Assembly (NCBI RefSeq): GCF_002835665.1
Contig: NZ_PIZV01000006.1
Coordinates: 62,001 to 126,000, forward strand
DNA from: Chryseobacterium sp. PMSZPI
Lineage (GTDB): Bacteria; Bacteroidota; Bacteroidia; Flavobacteriales; Weeksellaceae
Length of the DNA stretch: 64,000 nucleotides
Direction: 5' to 3'
Shown here one piece after another: positions 25,692-34,950 of the stretch (position 1 is the first letter of the stretch; each line of letters opens with the position of its first letter). Both the position numbers and the translations under genes were made by a program. A model generated the notes under the pieces. That model searched no databases and had not been told where the DNA came from. It worked only from the letters and a program-made list of their open reading frames with translations.

Positions 25692-26633
25692 ACCATTTTA
25701 AGCTATAAAAACAGCTATTAACAAATGTAAATAGCTGAAAAATGAGTAAAAATGTATTTTTTATTGTTTACAAATATAATTTACAAAAGTTATACATGAT
25801 CAATTTTACAGTAAAAAGACAATTAACTTGTGTAACATTGTTAAACATACCAGACTGACAAAATGTCTGTTAGTGAAATTGTGGATTACGGATAATTTAA
25901 TGCTATATATCTAATTACATAAAAGCCAGTTAGTTATGTAATTCATCTAAATATTATTATGAAGAATACTTGAAGTGTTTAAATCCTTATTTTAAGGTAA
26001 ATATGAGTTGTTTTTTTAAACATAAAAATTGTGGAAAACAGTAGTTTTTATTAGCTTATACAAGTGTAAATCGTTTAAAATTTTAAAATTTATCAGATTA
26101 TCCTTATTCAGCTTGGACTTTTTAGTTTATAAGTAATTAATATGAGGATTTAAACATGTAAATGTTTAAAAAATTATTTCAATCGTTATAAAAATGTTGT
26201 ATATCAGTTAATTACAACATTAATTTACAATTGTATATAACTAAAACACGTCTTTTAAAGGTTATTCCTGATCTAATCTGTAAACTTTCCGATGTATTGA
26301 AATTATAGTAAATTATCAATGTAAACAGTATTTAATTAGTTGTTTAACAGTAACTAATATAATTTAAGTGTGGCTATCTGTTGTTAATTGTAGTTAAATT
26401 TGTAAACAGCAAGTATCGGGCAAATAACACTGGGTTAATAGGTCAATTATTTATATATTTTAATATATTCAATAATCAATACAATTGTAACATAGATATA
26501 ATTAGCTATAATACAGGATAATATATTTTTATTTACATTTGTATACTTAAATTCTTTTAGTTTATTTACATTTGTGTTTTGCATTTGTAAACTTTAATCT
26601 TTACATTTGTAAAATAATTAATGACTTATTTTT
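25692..26633. promoter_or_regulatory. Long AT-rich region with repeated TTTACA/TGTAAA half-sites upstream of an XRE regulator
   Basis: About 940 bases without a gene. TTTACA-type half-sites recur across it. The clearest is the palindrome TTTACATTTGTAAA at 26600-26613, 20 bases before the regulator start. Near copies are ATTTACATTTGTATAC (26531-26546), ATTTACATTTGTG (26564-26576) and GCATTTGTAAAC (26581-26592). Looser ones occur near 25721, 25767, 26223, 26318 and 26398. The spacing and proximity suggest operators for the downstream HTH protein; AT bias alone could produce some of the weaker ones. Confidence 0.5.
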
Positions 26634-27170
26634 ATGAGTTTAAACGAAAGAATTTCAAAAGTTATAGAGTATTCTAATCTTACTCCTTCAGAATTTGCTG
26701 ATGAGATTGATGTACAACGATCATCAATTTCACATATCACTTCCGGAAGAAACAAACCTTCTTTGGAGTTTATCATAAAAATAAAATCCCGATTCCCTGA
26801 GCTTCTTTGGGATTGGCTGGTAACAGGTGAAGGTGAAATGTTGAAGCCGGAAGTTCCGGAAGTTCTGAATACAGTAGAAGAGCACGAAGAGGAAAGAATA
26901 AAGACAACTCCTCTACCCGATCTATTTACCATGATGAACAATGATGTTGAATTCGGAACAGATGAAACGGAAATAGAACCTGTCCAACCGGCTTCCGGAG
27001 AATCGTTTATACCGCCCCCAAGTAAAGCTTCAGAAAAAATATCCGATTCTCAGCAATTAGGAAATTCTAATGATCAATTATTAAATCAATTCATTGGTAA
27101 TCAGAGTGATAAAATAAAACGTATTGTTTTATTCTATGAAAATGGAAAATTTGAAAGTTTTGAGCCATAA
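26634..27170 (+). CDS. XRE-type helix-turn-helix regulator
   Basis: A 178-residue DNA-binding protein. The N-terminal Cro/C1-type HTH spans about residues 1-65: SLNERISKVIEYSNLTPSEF, then DVQRSSISHITSGRNKPSLE containing the recognition helix, then FPELLWDWLVTGEGEML. The rest is acidic, proline-rich and of low complexity (66-178), with a short C-terminal helix IKRIVLFYENGKFESFEP that could mediate oligomerisation. It resembles phage-repressor-like regulators common in flavobacteria. It is a single gene, probably binding the repeated sites in its own upstream region. Confidence 0.87.
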   Translation: MSLNERISKVIEYSNLTPSEFADEIDVQRSSISHITSGRNKPSLEFIIKIKSRFPELLWDWLVTGEGEMLKPEVPEVLNTVEEHEEERIKTTPLPDLFTMMNNDVEFGTDETEIEPVQPASGESFIPPPSKASEKISDSQQLGNSNDQLLNQFIGNQSDKIKRIVLFYENGKFESFEP

Positions 27171-27172
27171 AA

Positions 27173-27206
27173 AACCTGACCAAAGAAAATGGTCAGGTTA
27201 AAAAAA
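27173..27206 (+). terminator. Terminator of the XRE regulator gene
   Basis: AACCTGACCA (27173-27182) pairs perfectly with TGGTCAGGTT (27190-27199). It is followed by a run of A rather than T, so it may act better on transcripts from the other strand or as a 3' stabiliser. Confidence 0.65.
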
Positions 27207-27664
27207 TATTTGAAGAAGAAAACTAAAGCTATTGCTTTATTTAGTTTTTATATATTACGGCTTTTTTAAGCCTAACTTTGATCTATTTTTCAGCATCGCT
27301 TCTTATTTCCATATCCACTCACTAACTTTAAAAATTCGGGTATTTATATTACGATATAGAGTATCGATGTGCGGAGAAGATTGTTTACCATCTGCTGCAG
27401 AAAATGGAAGATTTATTTTTCATGTATTAGTTTATAATTGTATAATCAAATATAATAATTTAAACCTAAATCAGCAATAAAATTTATTTTTTTTTAACAA
27501 TTAATTAATATAATGAATGAATAGTGGGATTATCATTAATTTCAGAACTCTTAAATTAAGTAATTCTTTTTTAAACTTAAATAAAAGAGGGACTCGTAAA
27601 AGTTTTATTTTAAGTATTTTATAATATCAAAACTATTTAAACAGATTTAATAACTCCTATATTA
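27207..27664. other. Intergenic region, no feature seen
   Basis: About 460 AT-rich bases. An open frame at 27232-27480 has no family resemblance and no start signals, and its composition matches non-coding sequence. I see nothing else. Confidence 0.5.
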
Positions 27665-27670
27665 ACTCAA

Positions 27671-27697
27671 AAAAAGACCCGCAAATATTGCGAGTCT
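27671..27697 (-). terminator. Terminator of the proline dehydrogenase gene
   Basis: GACCCGCAA (27676-27684) pairs with TTGCGAGTC (27688-27696), one mismatch. On the minus strand a seven-base T-run follows. Confidence 0.8.
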
Positions 27698-27720
27698 GAT
27701 ATTGTGTTCAAAAAACAATA

Positions 27721-28893
27721 CTATGCTTGCTTTTTTCTTCTTTCCAATTCTTTTTTGATCAGTCCTAATTCTCTTCCTGTTTGTCCTGCTACAGAAGTGT
27801 TTTCCTGAGCTCTTCTCGTAAGATATGGAACAACATCCTTTACAGGTCCGTATGGAAGATATTTAGCCACATTATAGCCCTTATCTGACAAATAGAAGGT
27901 AATATTATCACTCATCCCGTAAAGCTGTCCAAAATAAACGTGAGGATTTCCATTTTCTAAAGACTTCGCTTTCATTTTATCCATAATAAGTTCTGAAGAA
28001 ATCTCATTATGAGTTCCGAAAAATGCTGATACTTTGTCTAAATGATTCATAACAAAGTCAATTCCCGCATTATAGTTTTTATCGGAAGCATCTTTGCTAG
28101 GCTGAATTGGATCTGCATATCCTTTTTCTGCTGCTCTGGCTCTTTCTTTCTCCATATAAGCTCCACGAACAATTTTATACCCGATGAAATAGTTCTTTTC
28201 TCTCGCTCTCTGAAGGTGTGCTTCCATATATTCCAGTCTTCCTGTTCTGTACATTTGGATCGTATTCCAAACGATAGGTTTTTCCTGGTTATATTTCTCC
28301 ATCATCTCTTCGCAAAGTTGGTCTGCCGAATCCTGCATCCAGGTTTCTTCAGCATCTACCATTACTTTTTTATCGTTTTCATGACAAAGTTTGCATACTT
28401 CGTCAAATCTTTTCACCACTCTATCCCACTCTTCTTTTTGGCTTGTTGTAAGTTCAGCTCCTTTTCCAACCGCTTCATAAAGATCAATCCTTCCAAATGC
28501 TGTAGGTTTAAAAACAATAAAAGGAATTGCCGGATTTCCTACTGAGAATCTTACAATATCCTTAATTTCTTTACATACTGCATCAAAAGTTTCTTCGTCT
28601 TCTTTTCCCTCAATAGAGTAATCAAAAATGCTTCCAACGCCTCTCTTGAAAAGTTGTTTCACGACTTTCATACTTTCTTCACGGGTTTCACCTCCGCAGA
28701 ATTGCTCAAATAAAGTATTCTTTACAATTCCTGTAACAAAAGGAAAGTTGTTGTGTACCGTAAAATTTAGGACAGATGTTCCAAGGCTGGTAAGTGCTGG
28801 TTGTTCAATCATTTTAAACATCCAGTAAGCCTTTCTCAGTTGTGCATCAGTTTTATCTGCAAATGCAACTTTAGTATCATTAAAAATGGGCAT
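27721..28893 (-). CDS. Proline dehydrogenase
   Basis: A 390-residue FAD-dependent proline dehydrogenase (PutA-type PRODH barrel) that oxidises proline to pyrroline-5-carboxylate and passes electrons to quinone. Diagnostic blocks are VMVDAEETWMQ, PIVWNTIQMYRTG, YKIVRGAYMEKER (substrate-binding RGAY) and FFGTHNEISS. The end carries the conserved YLTRRAQENT, whose arginine pair binds the proline carboxylate. It is a mono-functional enzyme without the aldehyde-dehydrogenase part, as usual in Bacteroidetes. The ATG at 28893 has a TACCTTTG element 25 bases upstream. Confidence 0.93.
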   Translation of the reverse strand: MPIFNDTKVAFADKTDAQLRKAYWMFKMIEQPALTSLGTSVLNFTVHNNFPFVTGIVKNTLFEQFCGGETREESMKVVKQLFKRGVGSIFDYSIEGKEDEETFDAVCKEIKDIVRFSVGNPAIPFIVFKPTAFGRIDLYEAVGKGAELTTSQKEEWDRVVKRFDEVCKLCHENDKKVMVDAEETWMQDSADQLCEEMMEKYNQEKPIVWNTIQMYRTGRLEYMEAHLQRAREKNYFIGYKIVRGAYMEKERARAAEKGYADPIQPSKDASDKNYNAGIDFVMNHLDKVSAFFGTHNEISSELIMDKMKAKSLENGNPHVYFGQLYGMSDNITFYLSDKGYNVAKYLPYGPVKDVVPYLTRRAQENTSVAGQTGRELGLIKKELERRKKQA

Positions 28894-28917
28894 TCCTATT
28901 TATTAAATTTAGTTATG

Positions 28918-28925
28918 CAAAGGTA
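28918..28925 (-). promoter_or_regulatory. Putative -7 element of the proline dehydrogenase gene
   Basis: The minus strand reads TACCTTTG, an exact TAnnTTTG match 25 bases upstream of the ATG. Confidence 0.5.
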
Positions 28926-28957
28926 ATAATAACCTAAGTTTATTTAAAGAATTTTTT

Positions 28958-29887
28958 TTAGAATTTACTTTCAATTCCATTCAGCAGCATCGCAATAATT
29001 CCGGCAAAAACCCAAAACCGTAACAAATTGAGTGTAAAAGAGTTACTTCTTCTTATAGGATTTAAAAAAAGGTAAATACAGAAAATCATGACAAATAATC
29101 CTCCTGTAAAATAATAAGACATAAAACCGGAAACACCTGTTTTGGTAATAATCTTCATCGAAACTGCTATCGTTACCACCATTAAAGAAATCAAAATAAT
29201 CTTTGTATTCTTAGTTTTAAAATAATTGGGAATGGTTGTATATCCGAATGCCTTGTCTACACTTCTGGTGAGAGTATCCTTTACAATGTCGATACAAAGA
29301 AGGATAAGAAACAGAAAAACAGCCATCAGGAATACCTTTTTAGAAAAAGTTTCATAATACACCATCATTCCAAAAAACGGATATAAAGTAAGGCTGACGA
29401 AAGTAAGATTGTTTAAGATCAATATTCTACTCAGTTTATGGCTATATAACCACATGAAAAACTGGTAAACAAGGAAAAAAATAAAAACATTATGGGAAAT
29501 CAGCCAGGCTACTCCTAAGGAAATAGCACTTAAGCCAAGATAAGCATATAAAAAATATTTCTGTTTGATAAAACTTTGAATCCTTGTTCTGAAGGGTTTT
29601 ACAATATGGTCTTTTTCCAGATCATAAAACTGGTTAATGATTCCACCGGCAAGAATGGTAAGTACTGTACAAAAAATGATACCATGTACTTTGAAATCAA
29701 ATACAAAATTTCTGAATGATTCATCCTGATTAAACAGGAAAAAAGTGGAAACATAGAGAGCAAATGTAAGGAGTGCTGCTACAAAAAAGCGTGCTCCCAG
29801 CAGAAAGCCCACGAATTGTGAGAATCTGTAAAATAGAGATTTAGATATATAGTTTTTAGATTGGAAAGTTTCTTTTTCAGAATTCAT
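28958..29887 (-). CDS. UbiA family prenyltransferase
   Basis: A 309-residue membrane protein with about eight to nine hydrophobic helices. It carries the UbiA aspartate motif NQFYDLEKDHI at about 86-96. The second motif is DIVKDTLTRSVDKAFG in the middle. Family members attach isoprenoid chains to aromatic or glycerol-phosphate acceptors; flavobacterial versions next to mevalonate kinase are often annotated geranylgeranylglycerol-phosphate geranylgeranyltransferase. The gene starts 11 bases after the kinase stop, so the two form an operon. The acceptor substrate is not determined. Confidence 0.85.
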   Translation of the reverse strand: MNSEKETFQSKNYISKSLFYRFSQFVGFLLGARFFVAALLTFALYVSTFFLFNQDESFRNFVFDFKVHGIIFCTVLTILAGGIINQFYDLEKDHIVKPFRTRIQSFIKQKYFLYAYLGLSAISLGVAWLISHNVFIFFLVYQFFMWLYSHKLSRILILNNLTFVSLTLYPFFGMMVYYETFSKKVFLMAVFLFLILLCIDIVKDTLTRSVDKAFGYTTIPNYFKTKNTKIILISLMVVTIAVSMKIITKTGVSGFMSYYFTGGLFVMIFCIYLFLNPIRRSNSFTLNLLRFWVFAGIIAMLLNGIESKF

Positions 29888-29897
29888 TCCAATCTAT

Positions 29898-30824
29898 TTA
29901 AAATCTGTAAATTACCTCTTTTTGGAAGCCGTCAAGCATTTTTTCTGCTTTCTCATAATCCTGAGTAAATCCAAGAATATAGCCACCTCCACCGCTACCG
30001 CAGAGTTTTAAATAATACGCGTTAGAATCCAGTCCTTTTTTCCAGATATTAAAAATACTTTCAGGAATCATTGGACGGAAATGTTCATAAGCCCAATGAG
30101 AAAGTTTTTTCAGATTTCTAAAGAAAGGATTCATATCTTTTTTAAGGAAAGTTTCTATACATGCATTGTTATAACGAATAAACTCTTCTTTCAATGTTTT
30201 ACGGAAACCTTCTGTTTTCATTTTCTCAAAGAAAATCTGGATCATAGGACCTGTTTCTCCAGTCATACCTGAGTCGATAAGGAAAATAGCTCCTTTTCCC
30301 TCTTCTCCCTCCGGAATGGAAACTCTGTCCAGGTTTTCTTTATTTTCGATAAGAATAGGCAAATTCATATAGCAGATCAAAGGATCCATACCTGAACTTT
30401 TACCATGGAAATAACTTTCCATCTCGCCGAAAACAGCTTTTAGTTTCTTAAGATTTTCTTTTGAGATATTCTCAGGGTTCAGTTTGCTGATTGAATATTT
30501 TTCAAAAATAGCTGCAACCAAAGCTCCTGAACTTCCCACTCCATATCCTTGTGGAATATTGGAATCAAAGAAAAGTCCGTTGGAAATATCATTTTTGAAG
30601 CTATCAATATCCAATTTGAAATCATCAGACAAATCAAGCGTTGTAAGAAAATCGGAATATTTCTGCAGATGTTTGTTGGAATTAAGCTCAAATTCTGAGC
30701 TCAAATCTGAAAATTTTAAAGTTCCTTTATAGAAGCTGTAAGGTACTACAAGCCCTTGGGAATCTTCAATCATTCCATATTCTCCAAACAGGATTATTTT
30801 TGCATAAAATAAAGGGTTGGTCAT
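29898..30824 (-). CDS. Mevalonate kinase-like GHMP kinase
   Basis: A 308-residue GHMP kinase. I chose the ATG at 30824, which gives MTNPLFYAKIILFGEYGM, the usual mevalonate-kinase opening. The ATP-binding loop is PQGYGVGSSGALVAAIF at about 90-106. The substrate loop FHGKSSGMDPLICY and the C-terminal KLCGSGGGGYILGF are also typical. The enzyme phosphorylates mevalonate in the mevalonate route to isoprenoids, used by Flavobacteriia. It heads an operon with the UbiA prenyltransferase, linking precursor supply with prenyl transfer. TAACTTTG with an upstream TTG precedes it. Confidence 0.88.
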   Translation of the reverse strand: MTNPLFYAKIILFGEYGMIEDSQGLVVPYSFYKGTLKFSDLSSEFELNSNKHLQKYSDFLTTLDLSDDFKLDIDSFKNDISNGLFFDSNIPQGYGVGSSGALVAAIFEKYSISKLNPENISKENLKKLKAVFGEMESYFHGKSSGMDPLICYMNLPILIENKENLDRVSIPEGEEGKGAIFLIDSGMTGETGPMIQIFFEKMKTEGFRKTLKEEFIRYNNACIETFLKKDMNPFFRNLKKLSHWAYEHFRPMIPESIFNIWKKGLDSNAYYLKLCGSGGGGYILGFTQDYEKAEKMLDGFQKEVIYRF

Positions 30825-30844
30825 ATTGACAATAAATCTTTTTG

Positions 30845-30852
30845 CAAAGTTA
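30845..30852 (-). promoter_or_regulatory. Putative promoter of the mevalonate kinase operon
   Basis: The minus strand reads TAACTTTG (TAnnTTTG), and TTTTG lies 23 bases further upstream (30876-30880), a good -33/-7 pair 21 bases before the chosen ATG. Confidence 0.6.
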
Positions 30853-30970
30853 AAAATTATTCGGCGGAATATAATCAAAATTCAGACCGAATTATAACAT
30901 ATTTTAACAAAAACTTCTTTTATTATCGAAATCAGATCTCCAAAGAGACTTCTATTTTGTTTTTAAAATA

Positions 30971-30997
30971 AAAAAAGACGTTAAAAATAACGTCTTT
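30971..30997 (-). terminator. Terminator of the UMF1 transporter gene
   Basis: AAAGACGTTA (30974-30983) pairs perfectly with TAACGTCTTT (30988-30997) over an AAAA loop, with an A-run on the left giving a T-run on the minus strand. Confidence 0.88.
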
Positions 30998-31002
30998 CAT
31001 TT

Positions 31003-32493
31003 TTATAATGTTTCTCTGTTTTTTCTCATTTTAACCTTCAGGAACCTGATCAATATTAATCCTGCTCCGAAAAATACCGTCATTGATAAGGCTGCAATAC
31101 GCATATTATTAAAGTGCTCAATCAATGTTGCAAAGATAAATGTTCCAATGATGATGGCAATCTTCTCTAATACATCATAAAAGCTGAAATAAGTAGTATT
31201 TTCCATCGAATCTTCAGGAAGCAATTTTGAATAGGTAGATCTGGACATGGCCTGAAGACCTCCCATCACCAATCCTACAACTGCTGCCACTCCGTAGAAC
31301 TGATATTCTACCGTAGGATTCTCTTTGTTTAGGAAATAAGCCCATAAACATGCTATAATCCATAGTATGATCGCAATTGAAATAACATTCTTATTTCCGA
31401 TTCTTTTAGACAGCCTTGAAAATATAACAGCTCCAATAATCGCTTCTATCTGAATAACCAGTAATGTTCCGATTAACTTATCCTGTGCCAGGTTAATTTC
31501 ACTCTTTCCAAATAAAGTAGCCATAAGGAAAATGGTCTGCATTCCTACACTATAAAAGAAAAAGCTCGATAAAAAAAACTTAAGGTTCCTGTCTTTGAAA
31601 AGTACACCCCCTACTTTAAATAGTTCATGGAAACTTTCCTTTGCAATATCTAGATAAAAGCTTAGGTTATCTTTGAATACTTCAAAAAAGCCCCCTTGCT
31701 CCTCATGCTTTTTAAAGATGTTTTTATAGTTTAATAATACAAGATCTTTAGGAAGCTTATCTTTTACATTTCCAAATTGCGGAAGATGCTTGAAAGTATA
31801 TTGTGAAAAACCAAACCACCAAGCTCCTGTTAACAAGAAACTGATTCTGGTAAACAACAATTGCTGAGCGGCTCCTTTGGCAAAAACCTGAATTAAAACT
31901 AAACAGATTACGACTAACACTACTGACCCGATGTATCCATAAACATATCCTCTGGCAGAAAGTGCATCCTGCCTGTCCGGTGTCGCAATATCCGGTAAGA
32001 ACGAATTATAAAACACCAGACTTCCCCAGAAACCAACACTCGCTGTAATACTAAAAAGAAGCCCTAGAAATACATTGTGCATCCCTGTAAACATGGCCAA
32101 TCCCATACAGGAAGTCGCTCCCAGATAGCAAAAAAATTGTAAGAATGATTTTTTATTTCCGATCGTATCCGCTAAAGAAGATAGAAACGGTGATAGCAAT
32201 ACCACAATAAAGAATGATATCGTTAAAGAATATCCATACACCGCATCAGGTTGATATTCTTTTCCAAAAATTTTGATCATATGCCTTACCGGAACATCGA
32301 TCCATGTTCTTGTTTCTGTCACGAATTCTTTCTTTTCGTAAGCAGTAGTAAGAATAGAGTAATAAATTGGAAAAATGGTAGAGGTAATCACCAAAGAGTA
32401 AACAGAATTTGCCCAGTCATATACGGCCCAGGCCTTCATAATCTTTGGGTTATTCTTTATGTTTTTAGGCTGTCGATTCTCAGTTTCAGACAT
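31003..32493 (-). CDS. MFS transporter, UMF1 (Atg22-like) family
   Basis: A 496-residue membrane protein with about twelve hydrophobic helices and a large central loop. The UMF1 family opening is present, MKAWAVYDWANSVYSLVITS, as is the late block GLVMGGLQAMSRSTYSKLLP typical of the family. UMF1 members are predicted permeases with unproven substrates in bacteria; Atg22 in yeast exports amino acids from the vacuole. It is a single gene with TATTTTTG 22 bases upstream of the ATG and a hairpin right after the stop. Confidence 0.9.
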   Translation of the reverse strand: MSETENRQPKNIKNNPKIMKAWAVYDWANSVYSLVITSTIFPIYYSILTTAYEKKEFVTETRTWIDVPVRHMIKIFGKEYQPDAVYGYSLTISFFIVVLLSPFLSSLADTIGNKKSFLQFFCYLGATSCMGLAMFTGMHNVFLGLLFSITASVGFWGSLVFYNSFLPDIATPDRQDALSARGYVYGYIGSVVLVVICLVLIQVFAKGAAQQLLFTRISFLLTGAWWFGFSQYTFKHLPQFGNVKDKLPKDLVLLNYKNIFKKHEEQGGFFEVFKDNLSFYLDIAKESFHELFKVGGVLFKDRNLKFFLSSFFFYSVGMQTIFLMATLFGKSEINLAQDKLIGTLLVIQIEAIIGAVIFSRLSKRIGNKNVISIAIILWIIACLWAYFLNKENPTVEYQFYGVAAVVGLVMGGLQAMSRSTYSKLLPEDSMENTTYFSFYDVLEKIAIIIGTFIFATLIEHFNNMRIAALSMTVFFGAGLILIRFLKVKMRKNRETL

Positions 32494-32514
32494 TTCAAAT
32501 AAATATTAGTAGCA

Positions 32515-32522
32515 CAAAAATA
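32515..32522 (-). promoter_or_regulatory. Putative -7 element of the UMF1 transporter gene
   Basis: The minus strand reads TATTTTTG, matching TAnnTTTG, 22 bases upstream of the ATG. It abuts the thiolase terminator. Confidence 0.45.
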
Positions 32523-32528
32523 AAAAAA

Positions 32529-32577
32529 CCATTAAGAAATGGATAAGTTTTTAGAAAAATTATCCATTCCTTAATGG
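32529..32577 (-). terminator. Terminator of the thiolase gene
   Basis: A long stem: CCATTAAG and ATGGATAA on one side pair with TTATCCAT and CTTAATGG on the other. It is followed by a seven-base T-run on the minus strand. Confidence 0.88.
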
Positions 32578-32599
32578 CAATATACTCTTAAACAGAATA

Positions 32600-33778
32600 T
32601 TAGATATTCTCAATTACAATTGCAGATGCACCGCCGCCGCCATTACAGATAGCTGCAGCACCGTATTTAGCATTATTTTGCTTCAATACGTTGATCAATG
32701 TAACGATGATTCTTGAACCTGAACTTCCCAGTGGGTGTCCTAACGCAACAGCTCCTCCGTTTACATTTACTTTAGAAGCATCTAATCCTAAGATTTTGTT
32801 GTTTGCTAATCCTACTACCGAGAATGCTTCGTTGAATTCGAAGAAATCGATATCAGCTATTTCTAATCCTGCTTTTTTAAGTGCAATAGGTAATGCTTTA
32901 GCCGGAGCCGTTGTAAAGTTTTCAGGTTCTTGAGCGGCATCAGCATAAGAAACGATTTTAGCTAAAGGTTTCAATCCTAATTCTTCCATTTTTTCTTTTG
33001 AAACAAGGATCAAAGCCGAAGCTCCATCATTTAAGGTAGATGCATTCGCAGCTGTTACAGTTCCTCCTTCTTTTTTGAATACAGTAGGAAGTGTTGCAAT
33101 TCTATCGAAGTTTACTGCTTTGTATTCTTCATCTTCAGCAAAAATCACAGGATCACCTTTTCTTTGCGGAATAGAAACAGGTACTATTTCATCATTAAAT
33201 TTACCTTCACTCCAAGCTTTTGCAGATCTTTTGTAGGATTCTACAGCAAAGTTATCCTGATCTTCTCTGGTGAAGTTATAGTCAGTTGCACATTTTTCTG
33301 CACATACTCCCATGTGTACTTTGTTGTAGACATCCGTAAGACCGTCCAACACCATTCCGTCCTGCATTTTAATATCGCCTAGTTTTGTTGCCACTCTTGC
33401 GTTATAATAATGAGGAACTAAAGACATGTTTTCCATACCTCCTGCTACGATAACCTCTGCATCCCCTGCTTTGATAGCCTGAGTAGCCATCATCACAGCT
33501 TTCATTCCTGAAGCACAAACTTTATTGACAGTAGTAGAAGGTGTATTAATTGAAAGTCCTGCTCCTAAAGCCACCTGACGAGCCGGTGCCTGCCCTTCTC
33601 CTGCCTGTAATACATTTCCCATATAAATCTCCTGAACATTCTGAGGATCAAGACCGATTTTATCTAATGCTCCTTTTACAGCAACAGACCCTAGCTTTGT
33701 AGCCGGAACTGTTGATAAGCTTCCCATAAAACTTCCCATAGGAGTTCTTACTGCGGAAACAATGAATACTTCTTTCAT
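32600..33778 (-). CDS. Acetyl-CoA C-acyltransferase (thiolase)
   Basis: A 392-residue type II thiolase. All catalytic residues are visible: nucleophile Cys88 in NKVCASGMKA, His348 in ALGHPLGSSGSR and Cys378 in AICNGGGGAS. The opening EVFIVSAVRTPMGSFMG is typical of acetyl-CoA acetyltransferases. The enzyme condenses two acetyl-CoA to acetoacetyl-CoA or runs in reverse in beta-oxidation. The nearby mevalonate kinase makes the biosynthetic direction plausible, but the gene is transcribed alone and etfAB nearby equally suits beta-oxidation. Confidence 0.93.
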   Translation of the reverse strand: MKEVFIVSAVRTPMGSFMGSLSTVPATKLGSVAVKGALDKIGLDPQNVQEIYMGNVLQAGEGQAPARQVALGAGLSINTPSTTVNKVCASGMKAVMMATQAIKAGDAEVIVAGGMENMSLVPHYYNARVATKLGDIKMQDGMVLDGLTDVYNKVHMGVCAEKCATDYNFTREDQDNFAVESYKRSAKAWSEGKFNDEIVPVSIPQRKGDPVIFAEDEEYKAVNFDRIATLPTVFKKEGGTVTAANASTLNDGASALILVSKEKMEELGLKPLAKIVSYADAAQEPENFTTAPAKALPIALKKAGLEIADIDFFEFNEAFSVVGLANNKILGLDASKVNVNGGAVALGHPLGSSGSRIIVTLINVLKQNNAKYGAAAICNGGGGASAIVIENI

Positions 33779-33836
33779 GTATATAATTTTTATTTTTAGC
33801 TAAAATGAAACGTTAGCTTCATTTTTAATTTTAAAT

Positions 33837-34247
33837 TTATTTTACTTTCACATATACGACATCAAATTGAGAATTTTCAATCTTGGTTTGTACCTTCAGG
33901 AAGTTATCCTGTGTCTCAACTACCTTATTATTGAAAACATCTCCTATCTGTGCGGGATCATTTTTGTCGGATTTTTCTAAAACTATAGCTTTATAATTAC
34001 AATCGTCCACAAAAACCAAAGTTGATTTGATAAAATCTTTTCCATTATTAAAATATTCAGTTTGAATATTATCTTTAATGGTCATATACCAAATCGATTC
34101 CGGGTAGTTGGCACGTAAAAATTTACCTTCTTTGATATTGGCACATTTAGCCGGATTATCCGATTTCTTTGGTTCTGTTTTCTGAGACTTTGCCTGAGAG
34201 GCTGCCAGTAACAATATTCCGGCTGAAAATACTTTTAAAAAATTCAT
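33837..34247 (-). CDS. Secreted hypothetical protein
   Basis: A 136-residue protein with a signal peptide (MNFLKVFSAGILLLAASQAKS). The mature part has two Cys, in PAKCANIKEGKF and FVDDCNYKAI, likely a disulfide. The strand-rich WYMTIKDNIQTEYFNNGKDF and the end VVYVKVK suggest a small beta-barrel. Similar short proteins occur widely in Chryseobacterium without known function. It lies 17 bases downstream of the membrane protein gene, so the pair is probably one operon. Confidence 0.75.
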   Translation of the reverse strand: MNFLKVFSAGILLLAASQAKSQKTEPKKSDNPAKCANIKEGKFLRANYPESIWYMTIKDNIQTEYFNNGKDFIKSTLVFVDDCNYKAIVLEKSDKNDPAQIGDVFNNKVVETQDNFLKVQTKIENSQFDVVYVKVK

Positions 34248-34264
34248 ATCTATATCTTCGTCGT

Positions 34265-34654
34265 TTATTTATTTTTATTATTGCCTTTAGCAACAATCAT
34301 TAGAAATGCTCCTAAAAATTCTACAGCCCAACCCCATTTCAATTTTACAACTCCTGCAAAAGTCTCTCTCCAGGATTTAAAAGGCAAGAAACTGAAATAT
34401 TCTAACGATTGCATTTTGACAGCAACCAATGTGAATCCGAATAAAATAATAAGCAGGATACCAAAAAGTCTTACAACTTTAGCACTTCCATTTACAATTC
34501 CAAAAACACCACAGGCTGCAAGAATCCAGCATGTAATAGCTAAATAGTGATCTAATTTCCAATAATTCCAGTTGCCTATGATAGGAACATGTACTAAAGG
34601 AAGAAAGCTTCCTACAACCACTAAAATCAACCCTAATAATTGAATATTTTTCAT
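34265..34654 (-). CDS. Small integral membrane protein of unknown function
   Basis: A 129-residue protein from ATG 34654; a 27-codon upstream extension is polar and unlike the rest. Four hydrophobic helices are visible at about 4-22, 34-56, 61-78 and 104-121, with a lysine-rich tail KGNNKNK. No family was recognised. It is probably co-transcribed with the secreted protein gene that follows. Confidence 0.7.
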   Translation of the reverse strand: MKNIQLLGLILVVVGSFLPLVHVPIIGNWNYWKLDHYLAITCWILAACGVFGIVNGSAKVVRLFGILLIILFGFTLVAVKMQSLEYFSFLPFKSWRETFAGVVKLKWGWAVEFLGAFLMIVAKGNNKNK

Positions 34655-34895
34655 ATTTACTAAAGTGCCAAAATACGAAAAAAAACACATTATCAAATCA
34701 TATGTTTTCAAACGAAAATTTCCAGTTCCTAACACCCATTAGTCACAAAAAAACAGAGTTAAAATTATTTATTTAATAAAAAAACAAGCCATTTGTTAAA
34801 TAATCAAAAGATATGACGCTATTTATATTTACAAGTTTAATAGCATCTTTTTACTTCATCACTCCTAAAACTCTGTCATCCAATCTCTTTAAACA

Positions 34896-34930
34896 AAAAA
34901 ATGCACTTTCATCAAGAAAGTGCATTTTTA
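34896..34930. terminator. Terminator of the nucleoside symporter operon
   Basis: ATGCACTTTC (34901-34910) pairs perfectly with GAAAGTGCAT (34916-34925), flanked by A- and T-runs. The region 34655-34895 before it shows no gene. Confidence 0.85.
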
Positions 34931-34950
34931 TATTTTTTAATAAAGTTTAA

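Noticed and set aside
26618..26941. Minus-strand open frame opposite the XRE regulator
   Set aside because: It is fully antisense to a clear HTH gene and has no protein-like features.
27232..27480. Open frame of 82 codons on the plus strand
   Set aside because: No recognisable domain, no promoter or start context, composition of non-coding AT-rich DNA, and it lies between a terminator and another terminator.
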